Source: Cryptomeria japonica
Lineage: Eukaryota > Streptophyta > Pinopsida > Cupressales > Cupressaceae
Direction of reading: 5' to 3'
Assembly (NCBI RefSeq): GCF_030272615.1
Contig: NC_081411.1
Coordinates: 185,550,449-185,614,448 of the forward strand
DNA: 64,000 bases
Shown: positions 24,764 to 36,930 of the stretch, piece by piece
How the letters are laid out: each line of letters opens with the position of its first letter
How positions within the stretch are numbered: position 1 is the stretch's first letter
The notes under the pieces: generated by a model
Database searches by the model: none
What the model was told of the DNA's origin: nothing
What the model saw: the letters and a program-made list of their open reading frames with translations, nothing else
Translations under genes and position numbers: made by a program

Positions 24764-25083
24764 TTATGTGACAAAGACACAAAAATACATCTCCCAATTT
24801 TCTTCCATTCTAGGTTTTAATAGTCTGATTCTTCCTTTGATAAAACAGAAAATACCAAAAACGAAGCGAAAAACTCCCAGAATTAGTCACTAAATCTAGC
24901 CCCTATACCATCTACTTTTACTTAATTTATAGTTTAAAACAGGGGAGGTCTCCCTGAAAACTCGACCACCCCCCGTAAACAGTTATGAAACCAACAAGAA
25001 GTATTTTGGGACAGATGTCCCAAAGTCTTTGCATAACCAAGAGAATTAACAAAAATAAAGGAAACTAGCCCTAAATTAATGCA

Positions 25084-28000
25084 TTATGCCATGTTTCCAT
25101 CATCATCATCCTCTTCACTTTCACAGGCATCATGAGTTGTTGTAAGTTCTTGAACCATGGATTGGCTCGAAACTTTCATTGCGTTGAGCTTCACCTTCGC
25201 CACCTCTTTATTCCACCTATGTTGCACCATCTTCTCAGAATGTTTCAGCAACTGATCATTCCCAATGAAAGTCATAGATTCAATCCTGGCCACCCTGGTT
25301 ATGTCTTCTGGTGTGAAACTACCCTTGGCTCTGATCTTCTCCATGTTCATCTAGAAGGATCTGATTGCATCTTGTGTGCTCAAACTGCAAATTCCCAACT
25401 GCCAGTCATGATCGGGATTAACCACCTTATTATCATTGGCTATGCTACTTTGAAGATCCTGAAGTTCGTAAATAGAGGTCTTTGCATCGGTAATCATAGA
25501 TTTGAAGGTAAGCACTCGCCACATTATGGTTTTCTTCAGCACAAAAAGCTGACATTCATTGGCCACCAGCTTAATTGAGTGTTCTGTCAAAAACCTGGTA
25601 GCTCCATATTCTTCTATTTTGGCAAACAGAGGCAAGACATTTAGCCATTTGTGCTCTTACTTCTCCCACAACACAAGTTGGTTTTGAACCTCAGAAATAA
25701 GACCTTGCATTTCCTCACATAATCTTTGGGAGTCAGTAATGTACTTCTCGCCGTCTTTGATTATTCATTCAATCCATTTTTCTAAAGCTTTAGCAATGCT
25801 CTTCGCCCGTTGAACTTGGTTCATTAACCTTTTGTTTTTCGGTGAAGTTGGGTCAAAGTTCTCAGTAGCATGGGATATTGGAAGTGCCCCAAGGCAACCA
25901 ATACTATCGATGAATTGAGCTAAAATGCTTATGTGTCGCTTTAGTTCTCTCTTCTCTTGCCCATCCTTCTCTGACCTAGTTAGCATTTTCTTTGCCGACA
26001 CTTGGAAAAAGTGGTTGTCTATATCTCTGCTCATTTTTCCCAACTCCACCTTTGTGACCTCGAAATCACCAAGTCCAGCCTCCTTGTTTTCATCCTTAGG
26101 TTTATATGAGGCAATCTCAACAACCCATTTTCCAGTTTCCTCATCATTGTTCAGGTGAGTGGTAGTCTTGAACTTTTTTGGCTTTGGATTCTTCTTTGTG
26201 TATTTAACAACCATTTCCTAAATTGGAATGGTGACAGGAAGAAAACTCCTTTTCTTGTTCACTGAGGTAGTCAACCACTTAGGGGTTGCACCGGAATGAG
26301 TAGTTCCTTCGATCATCTTTGAAGGTGGGGTCATAGCCACAATCACTATTTGACAATCCAGAGCACTAGCAACTTCGCCATCCAAATCTTCAATTTCAAA
26401 TATCTGAGCATCAAGAACAACATCCTTTACCCCCATATCTTTTGTCTGATCCATCTTTCTTTGGGCAGCACTTCGTGATCAAGTATGTCGAGGAGTACAA
26501 AAATCCAAAGTTGAACTAGACTTGTGTCTAAGTTGGGGTGACTTGTTATCCTTACCTGCACGAATAGAAGCACTGTTAGAAAGACACTTTGGTGAAGATA
26601 GAGGATCCTTATTACTTCTTGCAGAATGAGACTTAATGCCTGACTTCATTGCTTTCTTATTAGCCACCCATGCCACGGTTCTTTCTAGAACTCCTTTGGT
26701 CCTCAATTGTATATCATCATTCTCCTCCTCATCCCAGTTAATTGGAGGCATTATAGTCTCTGCATGGGCCAAATACCCTGGTTCGAATAATTCAAGATAA
26801 TCCTCTTCGAGCCCTTTAGTATCTAACTTTATCTGCAAAGTGACAACTTGTTCTAATACCAATCTCATGTTTTCCCATTTAAAAACTTCAAGTTCATCTA
26901 TACAATCTTCCCAGAAATCTTCTAACTGTGGCATGGGGAGATAAGGCATTAGGCCAAGGCTTCGGGAAAATCCTTTGTTGTCAAAACCTTTTGTTTTAGA
27001 ATACAGAGAAAAATTAAAATTCCTGAGGTCTGCTCCTATACTCAGGGCATCAGATATTGAATTGCAAGGCAACACTCCCAATCGTATGGGAAAATGACCT
27101 TCCCATTTGTCCTTAGGCTGTGCCTTTTTTATTACAGAGGTTAGTTGCCTGCATATTTCTGCTAGAACAAAGCAATCAGAATAGAAGTGAGGAAGCTTGA
27201 ATGGTTTGTCTTCAAAACCTCCCACCCGTATATAACAAAAGCATGGGAACTGGATGTAAAAACTATCGAACTTCTTTATCAAAGTCTGTGCATCATCAGA
27301 AATCCTTTTAGCTTTTGTACTCTTCAAGTCATGACACATATCACCTAGGAAAGCATTGTGTACCCTTCTGAAATCTTGTATAGCTTTATCTTTCTGCAGC
27401 ATAGGATAAAACTCATATACGGGGACATCTTCCTCAGTGAGCTGTTTTGGTATACTAGTTAACTCTTTAACACAAGCCAAACAATACAAGAGTTATGAGG
27501 ACAAAGAAATTTTGTTGGAACTACTTAGCCAAACTCAGTTGTTCTCTCATTGAATCGGCGATCAATTCAGCCCAATCCAAATATTGCTTCCCTTCTAGAA
27601 CTAGTTGCACATAACAATAAATCTAGTCGTTGAAGCTATAAGCCTCAGCAGATCCTTTGGCTCGGTGCAACAAAAGCATCACGTCATGAATATGTGGCAA
27701 CATGTGGTTCTTATTATGGTTCTTGGGTAACCTTGAACCACCTCTTTGAGGAACCTTCAACCAGAATTTCGCTACATTGTTTCGGTGCCCAGCTCTGTCT
27801 GCATTGAACTTGGTGATTGACTAAGCAGGAGAGAATTTAGAGAAATGGTAATTGGGTATCTTAAAGACTAAAGAAATTACCTCACGATTAATGGCAAGAA
27901 AGGTTTCGCCATTATCTCTCCTAATGGTTTCAAACACTGGGTCATATCTAGCAATACATTCTCGAATCAACTCTGGACAAGGAATTGTCGAGGGAAAGGT

Positions 28001-28177
28001 TGCGGCTTCTACAAGAACACTACTCAGAATCTCCACACCATAAGACTTATCAATCCCCTTGAACACCCTTTCTTTCAACACTTCAAGGTTTTCCCCTTTT
28101 AGATCAGTATCACTAACTATGGGTTTTGTGGATGCCAGGCTAAAAATGTTTCCAAACAAATGCAGTGTGGACTTCAT
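25084..28177 (-). pseudogene. LTR-embedded ORF, E2 5' LTR copy (about 1,000 codons)
   Basis: This is the best preserved copy. An N-terminal domain (28177-27821) carries IPCPELIRECIARYDPVFET and FLAINREVISLVFKIP. A 336-residue open segment (27489-26479) carries LTEEDVPVYEFYPMLQKDKA, FYIQFPCFCYIRVGGFEDK and GLMPYLPMPQLEDFWEDC. Next come a basic serine-rich linker, PKWLTTSVNKKRSFLPVTIP, and helical lysine/glutamate-rich segments (26214-25765). The C-terminal part (25635-25084) ends in an acidic tail, ESEEDDDDGNMA. About six stops interrupt it. It has no RT, gag, integrase or envelope-like signature. It begins about 950 bp after the LTR 5' end and ends 932 bp before its 3' end. The product is unknown. 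Confidence 0.65.
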
Positions 28178-28659
28178 AATTTCAAAGAATAAACCTAAAT
28201 TGATTATAGAGAAATATTCTGTATGAGAGAAAATGCAAGGAAAACCACTAGGAGAACAAGGACAGACTCACCTTCATAGTTGAACAATCGGACGACGACT
28301 ATCAGCAAGAAAGACTCCTATCTAGGGAAAAGACACAAAGATACAATAGCAAGGAACAAATGCAGAGTACTAACAATTCTTCACATCTTATTAGGGAAGG
28401 CAATGATACGAGTACATTAAATGCAATAATTTCAAAATTTCAGTCTAAGTGTGGCAAGTTTGTGGATTCGACCTTGCACGCATGCATTGAATGCATGGCG
28501 GCATTTTTGAAGTAACCGTCAGTTCCCAAAATGATTACTTACTTCAAAAAACCAAGGAGTGACATCACGTAAGATAGGGTTCTACCTCTTTGTATTTGAC
28601 AATGAATGCACTATCAAATCATTAAAACCCGCGGGACCCACCAATATTTGAACACATAT

Positions 28660-28990
28660 GAACATCTTGAACAAATTTCATGAGTGTTCAAATGGTTCAA
28701 GATGTACACCACGCCAAACTGCTAACCACTTGAGCTACAATGAACATGTTGAACATATTTGAACCCCTTGAACTTAGTTCAATAAGTTCAAAACCCGATG
28801 AAAAATAAAGTGCTATATCACCAAACAGGGAACTTTTTAGAAGAGCTGCTGCAAGACACTTTAGAGAAAACATTAGTATGAAAAACCTTTCGTGAACACC
28901 TTGGAACTTGTGGAACCTAAATGAACCTGTTGAACCCAATTCAAAACGGTTTGACGTGTTCACAGAGTTCAACCAGTTATCTGAACCTGA
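28660..28990. promoter_or_regulatory. U3 TTGAACC-motif cluster, E2 5' LTR
   Basis: About 20 GAAC/GTTC occurrences in about 330 bp, between the LTR 5' end (29125) and the LTR ORF start (28177). It is conserved with E1, and would lie upstream of or around the transcription start. Confidence 0.45.
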
Positions 28991-29125
28991 CTTAAATGAC
29001 AAGAAAAAGGATTTATAGATGCACTATGAACTTGAACCAAGGTATTATAGCATGAATTAGGACTCCAATAGAAAAATTGAAAGGATGAGTCACTCTTACC
29101 ATGAGGAATAAATGATGCAGTAACA

Positions 29126-29130
29126 ATGTC
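29126..29130. repeat. Target-site duplication of E2, right copy (atgtc)
   Basis: Identical to 7707-7711. Confidence 0.9.
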
Positions 29131-29149
29131 CGAGAAGTTTTCTTTCTAT
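29131..29149 (-). pseudogene. E1 RT sliver between E2 and the CACTA element
   Basis: With the duplicated atgtc, this 19-bp remnant encodes ERKLLGH on the minus strand. It is the exact missing link between SIFGIT at 37889 and the GHIVSKEG stretch at 7711. E2's uninterrupted RT has EGKLLGHIVSKEG at the same place. It shows that two transposons hit the same RT codons about 20 bp apart. Confidence 0.85.
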
Positions 29150-29420
29150 CACTACTACACAGAGGGGGGTTTTAAGACAATATTTGAGACAATTTTGAGT
29201 GGATTGTCTTAATATGAGACAAAACAAAACTTGTGTATTGTCTTTAAACGAGTGTCTTAAATTATTGTCTTTATAAAGACAATAAAAAGAACTAGTATTA
29301 TTGTCTCTTGAGAGACAATTATATTTTTGTTTGTATAGAGACTATACCTATATAAAAAACATATGGTCTCTATAGAGACATATATGTCTTTAATCCCACT
29401 CATTGTCTTTCTTAAGATGA
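29150..29420. repeat. CACTA subterminal repeat region
   Basis: Repeated AAGACAAT/ATTGTCTT and GAGACAAT/ATTGTCTC motifs occur in both orientations, about 14 within 270 bp. This is the kind of array bound by transposase in En/Spm-like elements. The right end shows only weak counterparts. Confidence 0.7.
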
Positions 29421-29562
29421 TAAAAATATTTTAATTAAAGATAATACCACTTTTCTCTCTCTAGACATGATATAAAACAATGAATTTTAAAAAATAGCTC
29501 ACTATTCAGATAAATAAATTTTGTTTATAATATAAACTACAATATCATTGATTAATTCATGT

Positions 29563-29634
29563 TAGGGCATGATGGAATTGAACCACCATCATCCTGCTTG
29601 TAAAGCAAGCGCTCTTCCATTGAGCTAGTACCCT
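29563..29634 (-). tRNA. tRNA-Val(UAC)-like gene inside the CACTA element
   Basis: 72 nt fold as a standard cloverleaf. The acceptor stem AGGGTAC/ATGCCCT has six of seven pairs. The D arm is GCTC-AATGGAA-GAGC. The anticodon stem CTTGC/GCAGG has loop TTTACAA, giving anticodon UAC. The variable loop is ATGAT. The T arm is GGTGG-TTCAATT-CCATC, and the discriminator is A. Internal pol III boxes are good: TAGCTCAATGG (A box) and GGTTCAATTCC (B box). No CCA is encoded. The C7-A66 mismatch and the location suggest a captured copy or pseudogene; whether it is expressed cannot be told. Confidence 0.7.
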
Positions 29635-30419
29635 TTAAAGAATAATTTTACCCTTTAGAATCTTGTGTCCTATACACCCTTTGGTTTAGTAATGAGTTTT
29701 AATTCTGAGTAATGGTTGAGAACATGTGACCATTGCTAGCCATTTTGTGTTTTTGTATTGAACAATTTTTCATTGCCTAAAAAATAAAACAACTATGTGT
29801 TTCTTAGACAAAACCTTACAACATCCATCTAGCTCTATGCAACACAAAGAGAAAGTGCAGAAATTTTGAATGATACATTTATGTTTATGAATTGACACAT
29901 ACATGATCCGATTCCAATCCTCAGTGTGAACCCGTTCAATGCAAAACAAGTGTAAGTCATTAGTACACAAATTCAAACTACCTTGTTGCTAAGTAAATTT
30001 CATCATACACTTAGAATGGATTCTAAAACCAGCTCTTTCCAATCTTGGAAGTAATTTATAACATATTATTTAATAAGGCCTAAAAAACAATTTCAAACAA
30101 ATCAAAATCATGCAGGCCAGTGTTTCACTTCACAATGGCTCCTAGTAGTCATTTCATCCATCATTGATATACTTGATGACTTTCAATATATCTGGAACAT
30201 CAAGATTGTGTTCCCATATTTTCTGGAGCAGAGAAGCCAAAATATAAGCACTTACGAGAGATTCCAATACTAAAGACAAAATAATGAAGAGAAAGTAAAG
30301 AATTCTAGTGATGTAAAATTTTCAAAGGTAAGGCAATTACACTCAAATTGAAACTCCTTGGGTGATGAGTAATGGCTTCACTCTCCTTATATTTAGATGC
30401 ATCTAATTCAGTTAAGTAT

Positions 30420-31245
30420 TGAAGCTTTACTATCTGATTGATATAAGAAAAAAAACAAAGGAAGAGGGAAAAGTATCCTGGCTATTGGTATCCATGTAAT
30501 AGCAATGCGTAAGTAAGTAAACTGCAACAATGTAAATTTAGCAATAATCTCAAATGGCACCTTTTCAAGAAATGATGCATGCACATCCTCAAGCACTCTA
30601 CCAAAAAAGGGTCATCATTTCAAAAGGTTTAGTTCTTCATAACCACTTATTATGCTTAATTAAAAGCACATAAACTTTTAGGGGATAAATTTCCACCCCA
30701 TTTTTGCTGAAGTTTTCATGAATTAGATTGTCAAATTATAAGACAAATATGAAGAACCTAGAAAGGGTGAAAAAGAATAGGACAATGAATTAAAGATGCT
30801 TAAGACTCACTTATATCTCCATCATGGTGCAATGAATAATATAAGGAACCTCTCCCAAAACTAAAAACATAAGAGTTGTGGGCTCTATGACTCCAAGAAT
30901 CAATAGGGGTTGTCCTCTAATCAAGGAATGCATAATTCAACATAAGCTAGCAGAAATCAGTGTCTGAATAGCAATTAAGGTGCCATCTACAAAAGAAAAA
31001 ATGTGTTAAGAAGGTATTACCTTATCTTTTCAGAAATATCTTTGCAATCAAGCAAATTTACATTCACAAATCCAATATCTAGAAACAGAGCATCCATAAA
31101 GAAGTGATAAAGTATTTTTGAGTACCAATAGAAGATGAAAATGAAAACACAACTGTCAATTCAATCCTCACACCAAATGCTATAACAGGAAGAGCAAAGG
31201 CAAAGAAAATACAGGTGGTTGGAGCCAAAATTCCGTAGGAAGGAG
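30420..31245 (-). pseudogene. Captured boron transporter (BOR-like) gene fragment
   Basis: Three exon-like pieces lie on the minus strand in transporter order. At about 31243-31155 the reading is YGILAPTTCIFFAFALPVIA, matching the first membrane segment of plant BOR anion exchangers. At about 30987-30846 it is DGTLIAIQTLISASLC then, after a stop, IMHSLIRGQPLLILGV and IEPTTLM, the next BOR segment. At about 30602-30430 it is [20 protein letters not shown] and [15 protein letters not shown], from the C-terminal membrane region. Middle exons are missing, and stops are present. Plant BOR proteins export borate at the plasma membrane; this copy cannot. It is a transduplicated fragment in the transposon. 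Confidence 0.75.
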
Positions 31246-31843
31246 AGTAAATTATAGATTCATTTATAATAGTTATTAGCAACATTATCAACATGGTTTT
31301 TTGTGATTGAAATTAGACCTCTAGGAGGCTACAATGGCACCAAAGACACCTCATGATAGGTGAATAAACCTTCAATCTGCTCAGAATTGTATGACAACAT
31401 TTTAGACACAAAAATGCCACTTTATTGGGTCTAAAACACACTCAGAAATCCTCTAGATACAACTATTGTAGCTACAACTTAAACAAAAATATCCACACCC
31501 ACTTCCATGAATACTTTATCTAACACACTAAATAGAATATCACACCTCTATATGGTGCTCTTACTTCTCAAACTTTATGTATTTGATGAGCTCATAATCA
31601 AAGTCTAAAATGCAACTCCTATTGTTATCTAATTGACAAGTCTAAAAAATAAATATTAGAAACATCAAATAAGAGTCATGCATTCTATCGTATCTAAAAA
31701 AAAATTCCTCCACAAATTGACCAAAAGAGGATCCTTGTCTAAGCATTTTCATAGGTTTAAAGACCTGAGTGATCAATCACCCATCAACCATAAACCAAAT
31801 AGTAAAAGATGACACTAGAGGTTAGTTCTTTGATTCAACAAAA

Positions 31844-32205
31844 TTGCACCATTTCACTTCTCACAAAAATTGGAATCTAAATTTAACCACAAAGATTTGG
31901 TGGCAAACATTTGATATAATTGTAGCTAATATCACATTAATCGCAAACCACTCTGCAAAGGTTGATTTTACATATCCGTATACTAATATAGTGTTGGTTA
32001 TCATAGTTCATACTAATAAAAAAATAGGCATATTCTGGTTGGGCCTTTCTACTTCCTTTCACAATACCCATTTGGATAACATCAGCAACATTTGTTGTTC
32101 TTACCGCATTTCTTGTTTGGCTATTGGAACGAGATGAGAATGACACTTTCATAGGACAAACTAGTAGGCAAATGGAAATTTCCCTCTGGTCACTACTTCT
32201 ATGAT
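31844..32205 (+). pseudogene. Captured glutamate-receptor-like (GLR) channel fragment
   Basis: The plus strand reads FDIIVANITLIANHSAKVDF then TYPYTNIVLVIIV, which matches the ligand-binding lobe before M1 of plant GLR channels (FDAVVGDITI...VDFT.PYT). After a frameshift near 32050 it continues PFTIPIWITSATFVVLTAFL then VWLLERDENDTFIGQ, the M1 helix and the approach to the pore. Only about 120 codons of a protein of about 900 residues are present. It lies on the strand opposite to the BOR fragment, so it is a separate capture. Confidence 0.75.
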
Positions 32206-33535
32206 AATTTAAACTTTCTTTTATCTATTGTAATGTTCATAGATTAAAAGCCAAAGAAAACCAACATAACAAAATAGTAGTTAAAATTACGTGAACTGAC
32301 AAAGATAAATAATTCATAACGGTTCTTGTAATAGTAAGACAATCACTACAAAATACCCGAGGTATCATGATCATTAGCTCTTGCCATCAAATTGCCTCAA
32401 GGAATTCTTTCTGTTTGTGTAATCTTAATCGTAATGTCTTTGGTTAGTCTTCTGTTCACATAGATATTTATGTGGAGTCAATTAAAAAATTATTTCATAA
32501 CTTCTCATTGCCATTCGTGTTTCAACTACCAGTGCTTGGTTTTGAAATCTAGTAGTACTCAACAGGTTACCTTAAAATGTTTTGCAAGCCTATAAACCTG
32601 TGAGTGAAAATGCTTATAATTGGCAATGTCTTTGTGGTAGACTCGGACTGAATAACATTGCATGTTTTTCACATTCCAATAACTCTCATTAAATGTCATT
32701 GCCATCTACTACTTGTCTAAATCTCATAGCATTTGGAGGAGACACTATGCATTCTGCTTACTACACAACTTCCTGAGTACTACTATACATATCTCCAAAT
32801 ATGGTAGACCCAAATCCCTATATGATAAGAAAGAGGTCCACTTAACTAAATCAAATAGACATTAACAAGAGCTAGCTAAACAACAAATCAATGAAGCTCA
32901 TATGCAATCCCTGACTAGAATTCTTTAATATTAGATAGGGATTTTCATTGATGAGCCACTGGAAAATAAAGTATAGTGCCCCCCCTACAGTTATGATCAA
33001 GTTGTAAGGGAAATCATCCACATTCAAATGGAATTATTTTTCCACAAGACAAGACAAGGGTTAGAACATGTATCAAGTAAAATTTGATAGATTGAAAACC
33101 CAAAAAATTGTGGGTTTATACAAAAGGTTTCCTATGTTTGATGGTGCACTATGCTGCTTCTAATGTATATATATTTTTTCCTATTTTTCTAATTAACCTG
33201 CTTAACCAATAGACAAACCAATGATTTTTTTTCAATATATTGACTCAAAATTTTAATTACTTCATAAACACCTTGAGAAAATATAGCGGAAATAGATTTT
33301 AAATTTATTCCATTTACCATTCAATTTGACTAGCCTCTTTTTATCTCAAAACTACAAAAAGGGCTACATTGTTTTAGATATATGAAAGAATAATTTTTTT
33401 TTTATTTCTTTTGAATTAGTGAATTAGATTTGCACATGAATGGGAATAGATCTAAAATACTTTCTACACTAAAGAAACTTAAAAGTCTTCCTAAGACTGC
33501 AATACATTTTAAAAATTTCAAATTTAATACTTAAA
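32206..33535. other. CACTA interior without recognisable gene
   Basis: AT-rich sequence with short open frames only. Parts may be introns of the captured GLR gene. Confidence 0.4.
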
Positions 33536-33539
33536 CTAT

Positions 33540-34366
33540 AAGTTGTTTATATGGATCTTGCCTGGGTTATTATAATCTGTAGGAAATGGATCCCATAGTA
33601 CAACACATGAACAATTCCATTCATCTATTTGAAATTTGGATAAAAGTGGTCTGTAGAATGCCAATGTATAAGATAAAACAACATAAACTTCAATAGCACA
33701 ACATGTTTTCCAAAATAAAATTAAAAATATAACCAATTGAAATTAAAGAATAATCAAGAAAAAATTTCTTAGGTTGTTGTCAAAGAATGTAAACAATAGA
33801 AATTCCACAGGTAATACCTTCACTATTTTCTACTGAGAATGTCTTTCCTTGTCTTTTTACCATCTGGGCATATTTCCCATTTCATGTAAATTATTCGTTT
33901 TCATTGAAGCTTATTGTGCTCCTCATTTTGTTCGAGAATTTGTAGGTTGCCAACTTGTTTCCTTCCATGCATGCTGAAATACACATTATTAAAATTGATT
34001 TGAAATTAATAAATATTAAAGAAAAAAGGGACATTAAATATAAAGGAATGAAGTGAATATCTTATTTATATTTGATCAAACAAAACACTGTTTTAGAAAC
34101 ATAAAAACAAAACTTCACAAATTAACTACAATGTCTCATAATGCAACTTACTCTAATGGCTAACCCATGTCCTCGAGTAGTTCTTTCTGGTACTCACTAC
34201 CAATATATACATCTTTGTGCTCTGTAGGTTTATTTACAGAAAAAAAATACACATTTTTTATGTTATTCTGACATGTGGGACAATACCAATTGTGAATGTC
34301 CTTTGGTTTCACCTTTTGTTTCAAACAAATAATATGAAATGACTCTTCACACATCACATATCTAAG
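33540..34366 (-). pseudogene. Captured PHD-finger gene fragment
   Basis: At about 34366-34240 the minus strand encodes the second half of a PHD finger, MCEESFHIICLKQKVKPKD then NWYCPTCQNNIKNV, with the Cys, His and Cys ligands in the usual spacing (C-E-x-x-FH-x-x-C-L...WYC-x-x-C). Downstream on the same strand, at about 33670-33540, a protein-like segment with FQIDEWNCSCVVLWDPF and NNPGKIHI may be the next exon, but I do not recognise it. The first half of the finger is missing. PHD fingers read histone tails in nuclear proteins; this piece is a relic. Confidence 0.6.
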
Positions 34367-36361
34367 TGTTTATATCTATGAATTACATATTTTCCATTTT
34401 AGTTTCATGGTGCCATCACCAACAAACCCTGGATGTTTTTCAAATTCTTTTTAGCATCTTTTCCTCTTTTGAGTCCTCCATCCAAAGATGATTAAAAGAA
34501 AACCATTGCAAAGATGTTAAAATTTCCTTATGCCATACTAATTGAAATATATAGATAAGAGGAAAATACTCTTAAATAATAGTTGAAGGTGAATCTCAAT
34601 GACAGGGGTGCTAGTATAAGATATAGGAAAAGAAATAATAGGACAAAACTTAGTCTAAATAAGACAAGATAATTAGAACATATTTTACTAGTTCCACAAA
34701 CCTAGAAATCTTATAGATAAAGTTTATTGGTTAAAACAATACGCATTGCTTTCATATAGGTGAAGAAAATTATAAATAAAACTATCTTATGCCCTCACTA
34801 TTAGCCAATTCAAACAAGCGATTTTCTGTTGGTAAAATAAATCCTATGCAAACTACATAAGCATACATTATATGTACATAAATAGGGTTAGCATGCATTT
34901 ATAATTTTATATAGTATAAAACAAAGACTACACATAATATTCAAGGGTATTATAAGGATTCTCTTAAGATATCAGAGATCAATACATCCTATTTAGTTTT
35001 TAAAAAATCCTTTCTGCAATTTTTTGTCAAGGACATTCTGAAAGGAATTTAACAAATTGATAACACCTAAGCTAAACTAGGGCTACTTTTTTTAAACTTT
35101 AAACAATCCAACTCTAAGTCTAGCATAGAAAACGAGAGTACTATGAAGATATAAATAACAAAAAAATTGAAAAATATTAAGTAACCAAGTTTGTAACTCA
35201 TAAAACATAAAAAAGCTACTTAACAAACTTGAACACGAACATAGATGATTTGTGCCAAAAACCTGAGAGTCTGAGAAATAGATGGCAAATGAACATTCTG
35301 CAACAAATAATACTTGCTATGTCAGGAAAAAACAATTGTATACTAAATATTTTTTGTGCTATGAGTAGTGAAAATTTGAAATTATTCAAAATGGAAAAGA
35401 AAGTTGACCACTACTACATCTACATCATTTGATGTAACTGAAAAATGACCCTTTATTTTGTATGATATATGTCTTAGATCTATCTCTATGATAATCCTTA
35501 AAACCTGAAAGGAAATGACCATAAGGAGATGATTCAAGTAAACATAATCTATTCTTGCTATAGTATAATACCTTCATACATATTTTGAGCAAGTAAAATG
35601 ATGTAGATAGTTGTTTGACAAAAACCAAATAGTTCAAGCAAAAGAGAACATACAAAAAAATATTAAGATTTAAAATACGCATCCTGTCTTAATGTTATAA
35701 ATAAACTATTAGAAGATACTTGATCAAGTCAAAGCACTAGGCAACTCAAAATGAGATCCTTGTTCATATCTTGTTTAAATAGTTTGATGAGGTTTCACCT
35801 ATTCTTCTCCGTACTAAAACAGCATGAACAATTATTAAACTAACTAAGCTTCATAAAAATGCACGCTACAATTGGAATCTATAGTGATAATCCATATAAA
35901 ATTATTAATACAATTAAACTTAAAACCAAAGTGCCTTGACATATTCATTTTTAGAATAAAAACTAGAGGCCACAAAACAAAACTTACAACACAATGTCCA
36001 AGAAATTATATAATTTTAAGGGAAAAAATGGTTCATAAGGAAAATACCTTGACTGATAAGAATAATATAATAATGGAAAACTTGTTTGTAGTCTTAAAAA
36101 ACTCATACGTATGCATGGGATTTCAAATACTATTGGCATCCTCAGCCTTCAAGCCTTGTGAAGATGAAGCCCCACACCTTCTGATAATGATGCTGAGCAT
36201 ATTACAATCCAGCTTGATGCACTTTGGCTAGACCTGAAAATACCAATGAAGTGTTTACCATGAGAGAAGAGAAACAATTTCATTGCAGTGCTCATTTATC
36301 ACATCCTCAGCACGCTTGAGCATGCTCACAATGTGGCTCAGGACTGCGGTCATTTTCAAGA
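34367..36361. other. CACTA interior without recognisable gene
   Basis: AT-rich, scattered short open frames with no family I recognise. Confidence 0.4.
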
Positions 36362-36930
36362 TATACAAAAAATAGATTTGTTGAAAAGGCTTTATAAACT
36401 TTCAATCAAATACAATTGGCTAGTGTAAAGCCAAATTCCAAAATATTTTGTAGCATCCTCACTAGCTGTGCCAAAATGGTTGCGTTGGAACAGGGTATGG
36501 TAATCCATCAAAGCATAAACGAAGGGGGATTTTCGTCAGATGTACTTGTGACTACACTAATAGACATGTAAGCAAGAAGGGTGATTTTTGTCAGATGTAC
36601 TTGTGACTACACTCATAGACATGTAAGTAAAATGTGGATGCATAGACAAGGCATGCAAATTGTTTGACGGAATGTCTTAATGAAATGCAGTCTCATGGAA
36701 TGCAATGATTACAGGCATAAAAAGGATTTGTTGAAAAGGCTTTAGAAGCTTTCAATAAAATGCAATTCGCAGGTGTAAAGCCAATTTCCTCAACCTTTGC
36801 CAGTGTACTACCTACCTATGTCAAACTGGGAGCTTTGGAATAGGGTATGAACATTCATCAAAACATAACAGAAGAGGACTTTTTGTCAAATATTATTGTG
36901 GGAAATGCTCCGAGGGATAACTGTCACAAC
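36362..36930 (+). pseudogene. Captured pentatricopeptide-repeat (PPR) gene fragment
   Basis: On the plus strand PPR units are legible despite stops and shifts: FVEKAL, then ASVKPNSKIFCSILTSCAKM, then ALEQGMVIHQSINEGGFSSD. A partial unit with a WNAMI-type phrase follows, then a second unit with FAGVKPISSTFASVLPTYVK, LGALE and GMNIHQNITEEDFLSNIIVG. A segment of about 67 bp (gatttttgtcagatgtact...) is tandemly duplicated at about 36530-36630. The source would be an organelle-targeted RNA-binding PPR protein of the PLS type. This copy is dead. Confidence 0.8.

Larger units (their letters stand above)
7712..29125 (-). mobile_element. E2: large Ty3/gypsy element with 5-kb LTRs and two RNase H domains
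   Basis: A complete but decayed minus-strand Ty3/gypsy retrotransposon. LTRs lie at 24152-29125 (5') and 7712-12700 (3') and end in TGTTA/TAACA, although the first bases of the 3' copy are mutated to TATTA. The 5-bp target duplication atgtc flanks it. A primer-binding site follows the 5' LTR (24127-24145). The order of coding parts is gag (23718-22723), protease, a first RNase H (about 21690-21290), RT, a second gypsy-type RNase H, and integrase. The integrase is cut at 18794/13431 by E3. Without E3 the element is about 16 kb. The dual RNase H resembles the Tat group of plant elements, but here the extra domain precedes RT. Confidence 0.9.
24152..29125 (-). repeat. E2 5' LTR (4,974 bp)
   Basis: TGTTAGTGAACAG to tgcagtaaca; pairs with 7712-12700. 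It contains the LTR ORF, the TTGAACC cluster and a TA microsatellite. Confidence 0.92.

Noticed and set aside
29900-30420. Further exon of the captured boron transporter
   Set aside because: The reading around LDVPDILKVIKYINDG is protein-like but does not match the transporter C terminus that I know.
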